Assembly: GCA_037974335.1 (NCBI GenBank)
Contig: CM075760.1
Location: 42,970,103 to 43,034,102 of the forward strand
Reading direction: 5' to 3'
From: Prionace glauca
Lineage: Eukaryota > Chordata > Chondrichthyes > Carcharhiniformes > Carcharhinidae
Length of the DNA: 64,000 bases
Part shown: piece after piece, positions 45,201 through 56,178 of the stretch
Numbering within the stretch: the first letter of the stretch is position 1
Layout of the letters: each line of letters begins with the position of its first letter
Notes under the pieces: model-generated
Told to the model about the DNA's origin: nothing
The model's database searches: none
What the model saw: the letters and a program-made list of their open reading frames with translations, nothing else
Position numbers and translations under genes: made by a program

Positions 45201-45700
45201 ATGCAACACTGACCACACTTGAATAAATAGTTAATTCATAAATTGTAAACACATGGACATATAATGTCAGAACTAGATGGATAGTTAGGTCAGATAGTTC
45301 ACTCCGTTGAAAGAGCCACAAACAGTACAATTCGAAACTGACAAATAGACCCTGTAATATTTATTCACTGGTGTCAGACATTCCACTCTGGTTAGTGATC
45401 TACATGCAAAGTTTGGATTTATACTTACTCCTATAAAATTCAGAGAAATCACCTTCACTGAAATCCAATCTCTCAATGTACAAAATAAAATTAAATACAA
45501 TAATTTCATTGATCGGTGAGCTTGTGATATGTATCTGTTAGTGACAATAATTAAAATCATAGAGATAATACAAGACATTTTTTTAAAATGAATTTCTTCA
45601 TTCACCTAGTGTATGTATTACAGTGAACATAAGATCAGGAGGTTGAAAATCAGAAATCTCTCCAAACTCAGTTTGAAACGATTTGACTGGTTGTAATCAC
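45201..45700. other. Stretch downstream of the orphan receptor exon
   Basis: This is where the receptor intron and exon 2 would lie (on the - strand). No GPR139-like exon 2 is present; no other feature recognised. Confidence 0.5.
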
Positions 45701-45704
45701 TTAC

Positions 45705-45771
45705 CAGGAATGCCAATAATGGCAATGATTGGGTAGATTATTTGCGCAGCTTTCTCAACTGGATACAGCAT
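45705..45771 (-). pseudogene. Orphan GPR139-like receptor exon 1
   Basis: Reading down from ATG 45771 it encodes MLYPVEKAAQIIYPIIAI then IGIPG, ending in a phase-1 donor CCTG|GTAAGTG. It parallels exon 1 of the receptor at 15.9 kb (IYYPILAAIGVPG). The DNA downstream on its strand is filled by LINE and SINE copies and has no exon 2, so the gene seems to have lost its main exon, unless exon 2 lies beyond the insertions or elsewhere. The exon itself is undamaged. Confidence 0.75.
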
Positions 45772-45789
45772 TCTCAGTGCGAAGTGATG

Positions 45790-46600
45790 AGTCCCTTCGT
45801 ACTGCTCGCAGTGTCTCTGTCTTAAACTGTGAGGTTAAATATTCCCAAAGCCTTTAATTTATACACTGTAGAATCACCTGAGGGACATTGAGGGAGAATA
45901 ATGGTTTGAAGTGTTTTTTTCAACACATGAACAAACAGATTGCAACATTGAATTCAGTGATGGAAAATATATTTTTTAAATTGACTGACCTCTTTCAAAA
46001 CACTGGATTCTGTTGATCACATTTATTGACCAATAATACGAGGAAAGACACTATCCATTCAAAGGACATCAGTCACATCTCTAGATCTCAGTTTGTTACA
46101 GTGATATCTGGACTGTGACCATTCAATAAGTCCCAACAGTTACCGTCTCTCTCTCTCTCTCTCTCTGTGGTGGTTAACTGTGGATATTCAGTTTTGTGAC
46201 TTAAGTGAGCTATGGGTGACCATAAATTCCAAAATTCTGCTAATCAATAATCTGGAAATACTGGCGTGTAAAGATAATTATTTTACCCCTAAATCAAATG
46301 CAGCTGTTCAAACTGAGAAAACATTTAGAACAATGGAATATCACAAAAAAGTAAAAAACAGATTTAACTGTGATATGTAATGCACTGGCTCCGGCTGACA
46401 TTTGCCCCACATCTGATTCACAACCTTACACTGGGAGGGAACCAGGTGAGGATTATGAATGGATAAGAGTGAGACAAGGACAGTCTGAGAGATGAACGCG
46501 AAAAAGGAAGATAGCGAGAAATATATAGGGAGAGGAATTGTGGGAGAGTTTCTGGAGGGAGCAGATATTGTGAGAGGAATGGTGTTTATGTAAATAACTT
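45790..46600. other. Stretch with a (CT)n tract
   Basis: Contains a (CT)n microsatellite at 46146-46167. No exon recognised. Confidence 0.5.
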
Positions 46601-46639
46601 AAACTTGAGAAAATTCAGCACCATCTTAAATGAATCGGT

Positions 46640-47215
46640 GCAGTGTTCACGTTAAATAACTGAGCTGCTGTGTCGTGTCCTGTTCTGGGATACACAAATT
46701 GACATGATATGAAGACGTTGGTGAGAGAAATGGAGGAGAGGATCCGACAGGAAATGGCGCCTGGGATGAGGGAGAGGGAAAGAGTGATGAGTGGAGAGGG
46801 AGTAAGATGTCGATGAATACAGATGAGGTGAGTAGGTGAGAGACACAATTTAAAGCAGAGGGGACTCTATACGGGTTGAGAGAGTGTGTTGTGAGGGAAT
46901 GTGTTGAAGGATAAGCTTTCTTGGGGCGAAAGAGAAGGAGAGATGAGGCAAGTGAGGTAGACACCAGATGATGGCGGGAGTGCAGCAGCGGGGGTGGGGG
47001 GGGGGGTGCGGTTGAGGAGAGAGACAGAGTGAGCGAGGAGAGCCGGGCCAATGGAGGGAGAACAATGAGAGTGAGGCGAGTCAAGGCCATGGAGGGAGAG
47101 ATGCAGTAAGGGAAAAGGGACAGAGCAATGGAAATAGAGATGGCATGAAAGAGGAGGCATAGGGCGATGGAGTGAGAGAGGAGGGATGGGAAAAGGACTT
47201 GGTGGATGATGGATA
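46640..47215. repeat. Purine-rich (GA-rich) tract
   Basis: The + strand is strongly G/A-biased with many gagaggg and gatgg words and a G-run at 46990-47006. It gives several long spurious open frames on the - strand (Ser/Pro/Leu-rich). Confidence 0.8.
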
Positions 47216-47234
47216 TGAGAAAGGATGCGTAGAT

Positions 47235-48450
47235 AGTTTGAGTCATGTTGAGATGAAAAACGAGGAGATATTGGCGTTTCTGACAAAAATTGAGGTAGGC
47301 AAGTGCCGGGGACCTGATTGGATATCCCACAAAAAACTGAGAGAGGCAAGTGAGGGAATTACTGGGGCCTTGAGATATATCTTTGAATTCTCACTGGCAA
47401 CAGAGGAGGTCCCAGGTGATTGGAGAACAGCCAACGTTGCTGCTTTGTTTAAGAAGGGTATCAAGAATAATCCAGGTAAGTACAGGCTGGTGAGCCTTAC
47501 ATCAGTGATAGGGAAATTATTGGAGAGGATTCTTCGTGACAAGATTACTCCCACTTGGAAATAAGTGGACCTATTAGCGAGAGGCAACATGGATTTGTGA
47601 AGGAGAGGTCATGACACTAACTTGATCGAGTTTATCGAGGAAGTGGTGAAGATGATTGATAAGTGTAGGGCAGTGGCTGTTGTCTACTTTGACTTCAGTA
47701 AAGCCTTTGACTGAGTACCTCATGGCAGACTAGTGCAGAAGGTGACGTCACATGGGATCAGACGTGAGCTTGCAAGGTGGATACAGAACTGGCTCAATAC
47801 TAGAAGATAGAGGGTAATAGTAGAAGGATGTGTTTCTGAATGGAGGGCTATGACAAGTGGTATTCCTCAGGGATCAGTGCTGGGACCGTTGCTTTTCATA
47901 ACACATATAAATGATTTGGAGAAAAACTGGTTTGTTCAGTAAGTTGCGGGTGACACAAGAGATTGGTGGCTTTGTGGATAGCCGCGAGGACCATCAGAGG
48001 ATACAGAAGGCTATAGATCAATAGCTTGGGTGGAGAAATGGCAGATGGCGTTTAATCTGGACAAATGTGAGGTGATGCATTTTGCAAGGTCTAATAAAAA
48101 TAGGAAATATGCAGTAAATGGCAGAATCCTTTACAGTATTGAAAGGCAGAATGATCTCGGTGTACAGTAAACAGGTCACTGAAAGTGACAACGCAGGTGG
48201 AGAAGGTAGTCAAGAAGGCATACGACATGTTTGCCTTCATTGGCCGGGGCACTGAGTTTAAAAATTTGCAAGTCATGTCGCAACTTTATAGAAGCCTAGT
48301 TAGGCCGCACTTGAAATATAATGTTCAATTCTGGTCACCACACTAGCAGAAGGATGTGAAGGCTTCGGATTGGGTACAGAAATGATTTACCAGGATATTG
48401 CCTCGCATTTGCTATGAGGTAAGGTTGGAGAATCTTGATTTGTTCTCACT
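47235..48450 (+). mobile_element. Old CR1-type LINE copy
   Basis: RT blocks in order: FLTKIEVGKCRGPDWISH, TANVAALFKKGIKNNPGKYR, tttgacttcagtaaagcctt (47689), ggtattcctcagggatcagt (47858), atgatttggagaaaaactgg, caaatgtgaggtgatgcatt (48061) and aggccgcacttgaaatataa (48302). Stops and indels are frequent, so it is old. It ends near 48450 without a clear 3' end. Confidence 0.85.
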
Positions 48451-48643
48451 AGAGAATAATTCCAACCAGTTATATCAAATATTTGCTGTTATTCAAAATT
48501 TAAGTTCAATACATTTATTTAATACAGATATCCTGTGCTGTAATTTTCTTTTTTTTTTTGTTAGGGCGATGGATGAATTTTTGGGGCGACTGAGTTAGAA
48601 AAGTTGTGCAGAATGGAGAAACCCACCGAGGGAGGGAGAGGCG

Positions 48644-48842
48644 GTAATAACTGAGAGAGGTTTAGGGCAAAGATTACAGATACAAGACCCAGACTGTAAT
48701 AACTGAGAGAGGTTTAGGGCAGAGATTACTGATACAATCCCAGATTGTAATAACCGAGAGGCGTTCAGGGCAGAGATTACTGATAGAAGGCCCTGATTGT
48801 AATAACTGAGAGAGGTTTAGGGCAGGGTTTACTGATACAATT
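48644..48842. repeat. 52-bp minisatellite, about 4 copies
   Basis: Units start gtaataactgagagagg at 48644, 48696, 48747 and 48799 and share tttagggcagagattac. A SINE poly(T) ends the array at 48841. Confidence 0.9.
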
Positions 48843-49035
48843 TTTTTTTTTTTATAGAACCCTACAATGCAGAAACAGGCCCTTCGGCCCATCGAGTCTG
48901 CACCGAACACAATCCCACCCAGACCCTATACATTTTACCTGCTAATCCCTCTAACCTACACATCCCAGGATACTAAGGGGCAATTTTAGCATAGCCAATG
49001 AACCTAACCCGCACATCTTTGGACTGTGGGAGGAA
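48841..49035 (-). repeat. HE1-type SINE, 5'-truncated
   Basis: Poly(T) then accctacaatgcagaaacag and the complement of the core; nearly the same sequence as 44041-44238. Confidence 0.9.
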
Positions 49036-49165
49036 ACCGGTCTGGTCTATATGTGACTCCAGATCCACAGTAATGTGGTTTACTCTGAACTGCCTCGGGA
49101 ACCGAGAGATGGGCAGTAAATGTTGGGCCAGCCAGTGTTGCCCATGTCCCATGAATGAATAAAAA
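49036..49165 (+). repeat. Short interspersed repeat (gactccaga-type)
   Basis: tctggtctatatgtgactcc, gggcagtaaatgttgggcc and an A-rich end (gaatgaataaaaatcaaa). The second copy is at 40575-40670. Confidence 0.7.
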
Positions 49166-49203
49166 TCAAACCTTTCCATCTCACTCTCATTCCTCCTTCC
49201 TGA

Positions 49204-49970
49204 TGCCTAACCAACATTTTATATAATTCCAGCATAACCTCCCCACTCTTAAACACTGTGCCTCGGCTGATAAAGAAGTGAACCGTGAGTCTCCTTAACC
49301 ACTTTATTCACCTGTCCTGTTACCTTAAGGGACCGGTGTACATGCACACCGAGCTCCCTCTGATCCTTGGAGCTTCCCAGGATCCTACTGTTCATCATGT
49401 AGTCCCTTGTCTTCTTTGCCCTGCCCGAGTGCATCACCTCACACTGATCCCCATTGCCACGGATCCGCCTGTCTCTATCCCCCTGTAATCTAAGGTTATC
49501 CTCCCCTTTTCCACCCGAACAATTCTCCTATCATCCACAAATTTACTGATGAACGTCCTGCATTTAAGACTAAGTTATTTAAATAAACCACAAACAATAA
49601 GGGCCCCAACACTGATCCCTGTGGGACCCCACTGGATACAAGCTTTCAGTCTGAAAATCCCCCCTCCCAGTCACCATCACCCTCTGCTTCCTGCCACTCA
49701 GCCAATTCCGGATCCAATTTGACACTTTTACTTGGATCTCATGGGATCTTAAGTTCCCGATTAGTCTCCCATGTGGGACCTTGTCAAAAGCCCTGCTGAA
49801 GTCCAAGAAGACTACATCAGAAGCATTGCCTTCAAATACACATCTGGTCACTTCTTTGAAAAAATGGTTCAGTTCTGGGATCCCCAGAATAGGAGGGATG
49901 TGGTAGAACTGGGAATGGTACAGAGGAGATTTACCATGATGTTACCTGGCCTGGAGAGTTTCAGTTCATT
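49204..49970. mobile_element. CR1-type LINE with an inverted 5' part (twin priming)
   Basis: 49204-49862 is in - orientation and encodes RT from DVVFLDFSRAFDKVPHGRL and QVKVSNWIRNWLSGRKQR to the segment before RPHLEY. 49866-49970 is in + orientation and begins at the next residues of the same protein (VQFWDPQNRRDVVELG, then RRFTMMLPGLES). The two parts meet in element coordinates, the signature of twin priming. Confidence 0.82.
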
Positions 49971-50108
49971 GACTCATAGAATTCCAAATTGGTGACACTG
50001 GGCAGAGCAGCCTGATTTTTCCTGATGCCCCCCCCCCTCATCAAATTGAGTTAGCGATACCCCCACCTGCCCTGTGTTCCCCCAAAATACATTTGCCCCA
50101 GTGTCAGC

Positions 50109-50382
50109 ATGGTGGGACAGTGGTTAACACTGCAGCCTCACTGTGCTAGGGACCTGTGAGTCATTTGCACGTTGTCCCCGTGTCTGTGTGGGTTTTCTCC
50201 GGTTTCCTTCCCCAGTCTGAAAGACGTGCTGGGTTAGGGGGCATTGGGCCGTGCTTAAATTCCCCCTCAGTGTTACCCCAACAGGAATGTTGAGTCTAGG
50301 GGAATTCTCACAGTAAGTTCATTGCATTGTTAATGTAAGCCGACTTACTAGTGACACTAATAAATAAACTTAAACTGCAGGT
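50109..50382 (+). repeat. HE1-type (V-SINE) element
   Basis: Head cagcatggtgggacagtgg, a damaged B box, core ccgtgtctgtgtgggttttc and the tail gttcattgcattgttaatg ending taataaataaacttaaac. Confidence 0.85.
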
Positions 50383-50499
50383 CTCGGTGCTGCTGTGACA
50401 ATGCACCCTCTTGTTTAAACACTCTGCAATACTGAGACTGGGGAGAGGAGTGAACAACAGGGAGCAGCATTGCAGCTTCTCTCCCCCCATTGAAACTGG

Positions 50500-51250
50500 G
50501 ATTGTTGCTCCATCTGCTGCACCATCCCCACCACATCCACTGGGGGGCAACCTGGCCAATGGGCTGCAGGCAGACCTCACTGCGCCTGCGCCACAATCAC
50601 CCACTGCCAGCGGCCATCTTGCGTTGCCAGGGGAGACGGCCGGCGGCCATGTTGCGTTGCCAGGGGAGACGGCCAGCGGCCATGTTGCGTTGCCAAGGGA
50701 GACAGCGTCCCACGCGCTGCACTTTGGTTGAATTCCCGTCCTGCACATGCGCCCAGACAGTTACATTTTAATTTTTAATATTTTGAATCTTGATGATTAT
50801 TATTCACATCCTCACCCGTCAGACTTTCGGTTCCTTCTTCATTCGGGAAAATCGTTTCTGTTTTTTATTCCGTCTGTTTTTCAATCACACCCGCGCGGTG
50901 CGCTCTGGGAAAATACTACAGCACATGCGCGGTTCCGCCACCTGCCTCTTTATAAAAATATGTATTTTATTTAATTTTAATTCCGCTCCGGGCGGGATTT
51001 CCGGATGGGAATTTCTCTCACTTTCTACATTTCTGAACCGTCGCTTTTTCCTCGACGGGGGGAGGGGCTGACGGTGACGTCACGGAAATATGGCGGCTGG
51101 CCCCGCCACTCTGCAGGCCCCGGATATTCCGCCAACGAGCAGCGGCCGGGCCGGAGTGGGCAAGAGGTGACACTGGGCGAGGTAGTGCCCCGGGCGTGTT
51201 ACAGCGACCCCCGCTGGTCAGGAAGGGAAATAGCAGCAGCGCAGTCTCTG
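50500..51250. promoter_or_regulatory. CpG-rich island, candidate promoter
   Basis: This is the only long stretch of the window dense in CG dinucleotides. It holds an exact CRE (TGACGTCA, 51075-51082), a YY1-like ATGGCGGC (51090-51097) 8 bases after it, three NRF1-like words (tgcgcctgcgcc at 50581, tgcacatgcgcc near 50743, agcacatgcgcg near 50921), and a 33-bp repeat rich in gccatnttgcg (YY1-like on the other strand). Such sets mark vertebrate housekeeping or bidirectional promoters. I find no coding exon beside it, so the transcript is unknown and its direction undecided. Confidence 0.55.
50609..50708. repeat. 33-bp tandem repeat with gccatnttgcg words, 3 copies
   Basis: cggccat starts at 50611, 50644 and 50677. 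Each unit contains catnttgcgttgccaggg. It lies in the CpG-rich region. Confidence 0.9.
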
Positions 51251-51639
51251 CCCAAAGGCTTCCCCAGTTCAGCTGCTCAGAGACACTGGGAACTTCTTCA
51301 ACTGGAAACTTCAGCTTCTCACATTCACCCCCTATGTTCAGTCATTGTTTAATAGACAACCTCTGTAGGGAAATCAGAAACAACTTGTTCGCATTAAAGA
51401 TGGTGGGAATCTGAACCATTCTGCTCAAAAAGCTCTGCTTGCCCTGAAATTTCAATTGAAATGTTCAAGATGAGAATTTATAGAGACAAGTCATGTTGTA
51501 TGTGGAACACTCATGATGCCACAATAAGATCAGTGCAGACATCTCACAGGGTTGTGTGACTGGAGGAGATGTCAGAGATGGAGTGGTTAAATATAGAGCT
51601 ACAGGGTCTGAAGGTCAGTTTTGGGTAAAGAAAAATGGC

Positions 51640-51945
51640 AGAATAAAGAACAGAGAAAATTACAGCACAGGAACATGCCCTTTGGCCCTTCAAACCTTCA
51701 CTGACCATGCTGCCCGACTCATCTAAAACCCCCTATCCTTCCGGGACCATATCCCTCTATTCCCATCCTATTCATGTACTTGTCAAGTGACTTAAAAGTC
51801 ATAACAGCATCCGCTTCTACTATCTCTCCCCCAGCAGCGAGTTCCAGGCATCCATTGCTCTCTGTGCAAAAAATCTGCCATGTCAATCTCCTTGAAACCT
51901 TGCCCCTCGCACCTTAAAGCATGCCTTCATCGGCCGGGGCATTTT
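51640..51945 (-). mobile_element. LINE 3'-end fragment
   Basis: On the - strand it shows the RT C-terminal/3' untranslated pattern (complement of attacagcacaggaacatgc, ccatatccctctattcccat and ttgaaaccttgcccctcgca), as in CR1-like families. Confidence 0.65.
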
Positions 51946-52590
51946 GTTCCTGAACATTATCTGAATCTCGATGTTACCTACATAGTATCTTCGCTCTGGC
52001 CTCGGCCTCAAATGCTTTGTGTCAAATAAGAAATGATAAATTGTTTGATGCATTGTCAGGAAAGAAACGTTCCTATTTTGACACCTGCACGTATCAGCAA
52101 GTCATCGAGTCTACAAGACAATTTAATAGGTTTAGGTACAGACTAACATAGTTAATCACCATCTGAAACATGCTAGGGTGAGGGAAGTCTGTATGATTTC
52201 AGTTTGGTGCTGAGTATTATCAGAATCTCGATGTTACAGTCATATTATCTTTGCTCTGACCTCAGCTTGAAATGCTTTCTCCAAAATCAGAAATGCTGAA
52301 TTTTATGAAAAAAATGACAAAATTGTGTAAATTCTCAAAGACATGTTGAATTTTGTCCAAAATGTATTTGCGGTTAGCATTTATTTAACATCCTAATTTT
52401 ATTGAATGATTTTTTCCCGAAAAAAATAACGTAAAATAGTCGGTTGCTGTTCATTAGCAATTTCCTAACATTACTTTCTCCAGAGAAGCTGAAAATATGC
52501 TTGCCAACATTTGTCTGAATAAGTATAAAGATATTAAATAGTTTTTTCATCGAAAGTAACAAGGACTTTATGAACACCTTTTAAAGGTTT
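51946..52590. other. tRNA-Val block flank without its tRNA, then A/T-rich DNA
   Basis: 51950-52180 and again 52190-52300 match the DNA that follows tRNA-Val copies at 24.9, 25.85 and 56.77 kb (ctcaaatgctttgtgtcaaa, gttaatcaccatctgaaaca), but no tRNA is attached. The remainder is A/T-rich. Confidence 0.7.
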
Positions 52591-52594
52591 GTAC

Positions 52595-52667
52595 TGAGCC
52601 AACCAGGAGTCGAACCTGGAATCTTCTGATCCGTAGTCAGACGCGTTATCCATTGCGCCACTGGCCC
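52595..52667 (-). tRNA. tRNA-Arg (anticodon ACG)
   Basis: 73 nt. The acceptor GGGCCAG pairs with TTGGCTC, the D arm is TGGCGCAATGGATAACGC, the anticodon loop is CTACGGA, and the T arm is CCAGG-TTCGACT-CCTGG. A second, inverted copy is at 62162. Confidence 0.93.
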
Positions 52668-52863
52668 ACATGTGATCATTAGGATAGTTGTTACATATTA
52701 GCTCGATGTTTCGAAAGTTTCAGGCACATGAACTGTCAGAAAGTTTGCTTTTACTTGTGAGGAAATGGTCCATTATTGAGATTGTCTTTATTCATTTACT
52801 ACCAATCCTAATTGCCCTTGAATTGAGTAACAGCAGTTCAACGGGCTGGCAAATTTTTCTTTC

Positions 52864-52903
52864 GATTCAGAGTCCAGAGTGCTAACCATTACACGACGGA
52901 ACC
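52864..52903 (-). pseudogene. tRNA-Gln 5' half (anticodon CUG)
   Basis: On the - strand ggttccgtcgtgtaatgg, then gcactctggactctgaatc is the 5' 40 bases of tRNA-Gln; the T arm and 3' acceptor are missing. The DNA upstream of it (52915-53030) matches the flank of the Gln-like gene at 63.3 kb. Confidence 0.8.
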
Positions 52904-53292
52904 CAACACGGGGTGAATCTTGAAAATCGTGGATCAATACTTGTGCCAATTTGAACAGCAGGGAGAAATATCAGTCCCGTTGCACAATTCAGATTTACAT
53001 TGCCCTTGCTGGTTCCTCCTGTAAAAGCCAGTAGGCTCCTTTCCAACGTATTAAATTTCACTGTAACTGACTACATTCAAACACCAATGTTTGCATCGAA
53101 CTGACATAAACCTTACTGCAGTAAATCCACTGAACAACATCAGCTTATGACAGCTCTGCTTTCATCACACTGGAAGCCAATGTGAAAATATGAACAATTT
53201 CAAATCTTAACAGACAGGAAGGAGTGTATGAGTGCGGACAATTGGCGCTCTGCACATTCCTGTAACCAGTGTCTGGGAGAATCAGGCAGATG

Positions 53293-53345
53293 GGATCCTG
53301 GGGGTCTCGTGGTTAGGATTCAGCGCTTTCAGATATCGCAGACTA
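53293..53345 (+). pseudogene. tRNA-Glu 5' half (anticodon UUC)
   Basis: tcctgggggtctcgtggtta, ggattcagcgctttca and a decayed 3' side; no T arm. Confidence 0.75.
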
Positions 53346-53953
53346 GCCTCGATATGTGAAGATTTAATGCGCGTTTTTAACGTAAGAGTAAAAAGCTTTG
53401 GGGTTTTCCTTTATCCGACTTGCCAAGGACTTCTCATGCCCCCTCCTAGCTCTCCTATTTTTTAACTCATTCCGAGCTAACTTGTAACCCTATATAAGTG
53501 TTATCAAGTGTTGAAAGTGGAGGTTTGGCCTGGTGTCGCACTGGGTACCAGCTTTGAAGAAAAGTAGCAACTTAAAGCTTTTGCAGAATGGCATGAGGCG
53601 TATTGTAGTGATATGGGTTGAGTGCAAGAGGCGGTGTGCAAATCATTTGAATACGTTTTAAGTGTGTTTAGACTGATGTGATGAAAGCAGAGGCTTATTT
53701 GGGAGAATGAGGCTGTGTGAGAGGGGGACTGTTGCAGAGTGCTTGTGTTTTGGAGGAAGGTTGAAAGTTTGAGATGCGGTTGTGAATGAAAGGAAGGTGT
53801 TGAACAGCATGAGAGGCTTGTGCGATGTTGCGTGTGAGATTTGAGTGAGAGCATTTGTGGGCATTTGGGGAACGAAAGGATAAAGTCAGAAAATTACAAT
53901 GCTGCTGAGTGTGAAGGAAGAGAGAGCATGTAGAGGTAGGACTAACAAGAACA

Positions 53954-54024
53954 GCATTGGTGGTTCAGTGGTAGAATTCTCGCCTGCCACGCGGGAGGCC
54001 CGGGTTCGATTCCCGGCCAATGCA
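53954..54024 (+). tRNA. tRNA-Gly (anticodon GCC)
   Basis: 71 nt, perfect cloverleaf: acceptor GCATTGG with CCAATGC, D arm TGGTTCAGTGGTAGAAT, anticodon loop CTGCCAC, T arm CCGGG-TTCGATT-CCCGG. Confidence 0.95.
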
Positions 54025-54049
54025 AAGCTTCTTCTTTCTCCGTTCACTC

Positions 54050-54465
54050 TGTATATTGACGCGAATCTCCTGCCAAAATTAGGAGAAAACAAGGGAAATA
54101 TTATGTATTGGAACAAATCGCGAGGGAAATGGATCACAATATTCGGAAGGAGGTGCAGTTGTGAACGTTATTATTGATGATTGAGTGGAAAGTATTGGAT
54201 CGTTGGGCTACTGGTGGTTCGTTCCCTTCCCTCCCGTTGAATTCCTGCCTGTGATAAGAAACATGGATTCATTTTACCTGCCCGTTCATAGGAGAAAGGG
54301 AATAACCAACACACTACAGCAGTGCTGCGGGATCAACGGAACTAAAGAGGCTTGTATAGAATTGTAAACAGTGCGGTCATGCTGCATTTCTGGAACAGGT
54401 TTTCAGAAATAGAATTGTGGTCATTGACACACTCGTTTAGAATACATTTAACTGCTGTTGTCTCA
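54050..54465. repeat. Inverted duplicated block, copy 2, left part
   Basis: Homologous in inverted orientation to 39352-39760. The 60-residue open frame 54185-54367 matches that at 39627-39445 with about eight differences; it has no domain and is kept only by duplication. Confidence 0.85.
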
Positions 54466-54539
54466 GTCTCTGTGGCGCAATGGGTCAGCGCGTTTAGCTG
54501 TTAACCGAAAGGTTGATGGTTCGAGGCCACCCAGGGACG
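54466..54539 (+). tRNA. tRNA-Asn (anticodon GUU)
   Basis: 74 nt. The acceptor GTCTCTG pairs with CAGGGAC and the anticodon loop is CTGTTAA. Compared with the 39278 copy the D loop (GGGTCAGC), one anticodon-stem base pair and one T-stem pair differ. TTTTT lies just downstream. Confidence 0.9.
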
Positions 54540-54799
54540 GATTTTTGTTATTTTTCTCACTATCAGCATTCACGGGTAAACAGTTGCCTGCTTCAACTCA
54601 TTGAAAAGTTTGGAACCACGAGAGAGAGTTTGGTCGTGTACAAGCTGAGACATTGTGTGTGCCCTTGTATCTTTCGAGTCACCAGGATCTCTATATGTCT
54701 GCGCCTGAATCTTGGTGTATCTGAATCTAGTGTGCCCCTGCATCTATATGTGTCCCTGAATCTGTGTATGCCCCCTTGTTTCTCTATCGGCTCCAATAC

Positions 54800-54801
<2 letters not shown>

Positions 54802-54838
<37 letters not shown>
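54802..54838. repeat. (TG)n microsatellite
   Basis: About 18 TG units within the DNA that separates tRNA-Asn and tRNA-Glu in this copy and is absent from the 37.8-39.4 kb copy. Confidence 0.95.
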
Positions 54839-54839
<1 letters not shown>

Positions 54840-54841
<2 letters not shown>

Positions 54842-55720
54842 GTCTGATTCTTTGTACCTTTTTTAAGACTAAACCGTGAAAATGTCTGACAAACGAATTG
54901 CAGAGGGCAGCAATGTTTACCCACTAAGATTCTGAATTTGATTAACTCTGATAACTGCATCGAATGTACAATTTGAAGTTTCAAATAATCCCAACTTCAA
55001 TCTCCAGACATTATCTCCCAATGGGAAATGAAGAACACGGTTTATCTGCGGTGTCTGGTTATAAAAAGGGCGAATACGCCAGCCGAGATCCTTTTACAAA
55101 CTCCAATCTCGGACAATATCGTTCAATATTCAAATTTCAGTAACCGGTTCGCAGACTCACAAGCCCCAGCGCCTGCAGTCTCTGTGGGCCGCCAGCAGAT
55201 GGCGGTGATGTATCATTTTAATCACAAGGTTAGTGCAGCAGGTTTGAGAAGATATTTGAGGAAAATTTATTTCCCTGTTTCCATGGAAAGGGAACAATCA
55301 GTAGAGCAATGGCATTAATATCTCTGTCAGTAACATTCACAGGGAAATCTGGCCAAAGGATAGCGAATTTAATACTTGCATTCATATTTACCTTCCCGTT
55401 ACTGAACATGTCGATTACCAGCTAATTATTGTATAAACTTACCATTTTGTGATTTAAAGATTTGTCCATTTTATCATCCAGACATTATCAAATAATATTT
55501 CATTATAATTGGACACATGTCTCTTTTTCGCTGGATTTTCCATTCCTTGGCGCTCATTTTTTTCCTTAGTCCGTTCAGAAATCGAGACCACCCAGGGACG
55601 GAATTTTACTATTTCCTCACCATCAGCATTCACGGTTAAACAGTTGCCTGTTGGCAATGGGACCGTGGGTGCCAATAAAAAATAGGTGTGAATTGTTCCC
55701 GGTTGTACTGTTATCTGGTA
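54840..55720. other. Extra DNA inside the inverted block
   Basis: Not present between the tRNA-Asn and tRNA-Glu of the 38-39 kb copy. Its right end (55585-55655) repeats the 3' end and flank of tRNA-Asn (gaccacccagggacgg, cagcattcacggttaaacag), so it is bounded by a short direct repeat of 54525-54595. Confidence 0.65.
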
Positions 55721-55814
55721 TTACCAACATTATTTAATGACTATTGACTTCAAGCATATTACATATAACATTATATATACATATACACATATAAATATAT
55801 CTGTACACCATTAC

Positions 55815-55860
55815 ATATATATATATATATCATATATATATAATATATATGTGTAATTAT
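55815..55860. repeat. (AT)n microsatellite
   Basis: Alternating atatat, partly palindromic. Confidence 0.9.
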
Positions 55861-55894
55861 ACCTTTAAACATAAAAAAAATTGAAAAATGAACT

Positions 55895-56113
55895 TGTGGC
55901 TGAGTATTTGTTCCAATTCCATATTCCTGTTTCCATTCATTCCTGGAATGATCATAAATCTGTCTAACCCAAACTGAAATGTGTTCAATGATGGAGCATC
56001 AGAACCCTCCGGAGTAGAGAATTCCCAAGATTCACCAGCCTTTGAGTGAAGCAATTTCTCCTGATCTCAGTCCTGAATCGTCAGCTCCTTATCCTGAGAT
56101 TGTGTTCCCTGTG
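55895..56113 (-). mobile_element. CR1-type LINE fragment
   Basis: Inverted copy of 38870-39070, carried along by the block duplication rather than inserted independently. Confidence 0.75.
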
Positions 56114-56178
56114 TAGAAATAAAACAAAAGGCAGGTGGCTCATGGATAAATTAATATTTTATAAAGTGTTCATCAGCT

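Noticed and set aside
46647-47349. 227- and 160-residue - strand open frames
   Set aside because: They are Ser/Pro/Leu-rich translations of the purine-rich tract with no domain, and partly antisense to a LINE.
50308-50771. Open frames on both strands in the CpG-rich area (up to 146 residues)
   Set aside because: Repeats such as GNATWPLAVSP come from the 33-bp tandem repeat, and GC-rich DNA lacks stops by chance.
51005-51352. 115-residue + strand open frame after the CRE
   Set aside because: No recognised domain; it could be a 5' untranslated exon, but coding capacity is not supported.
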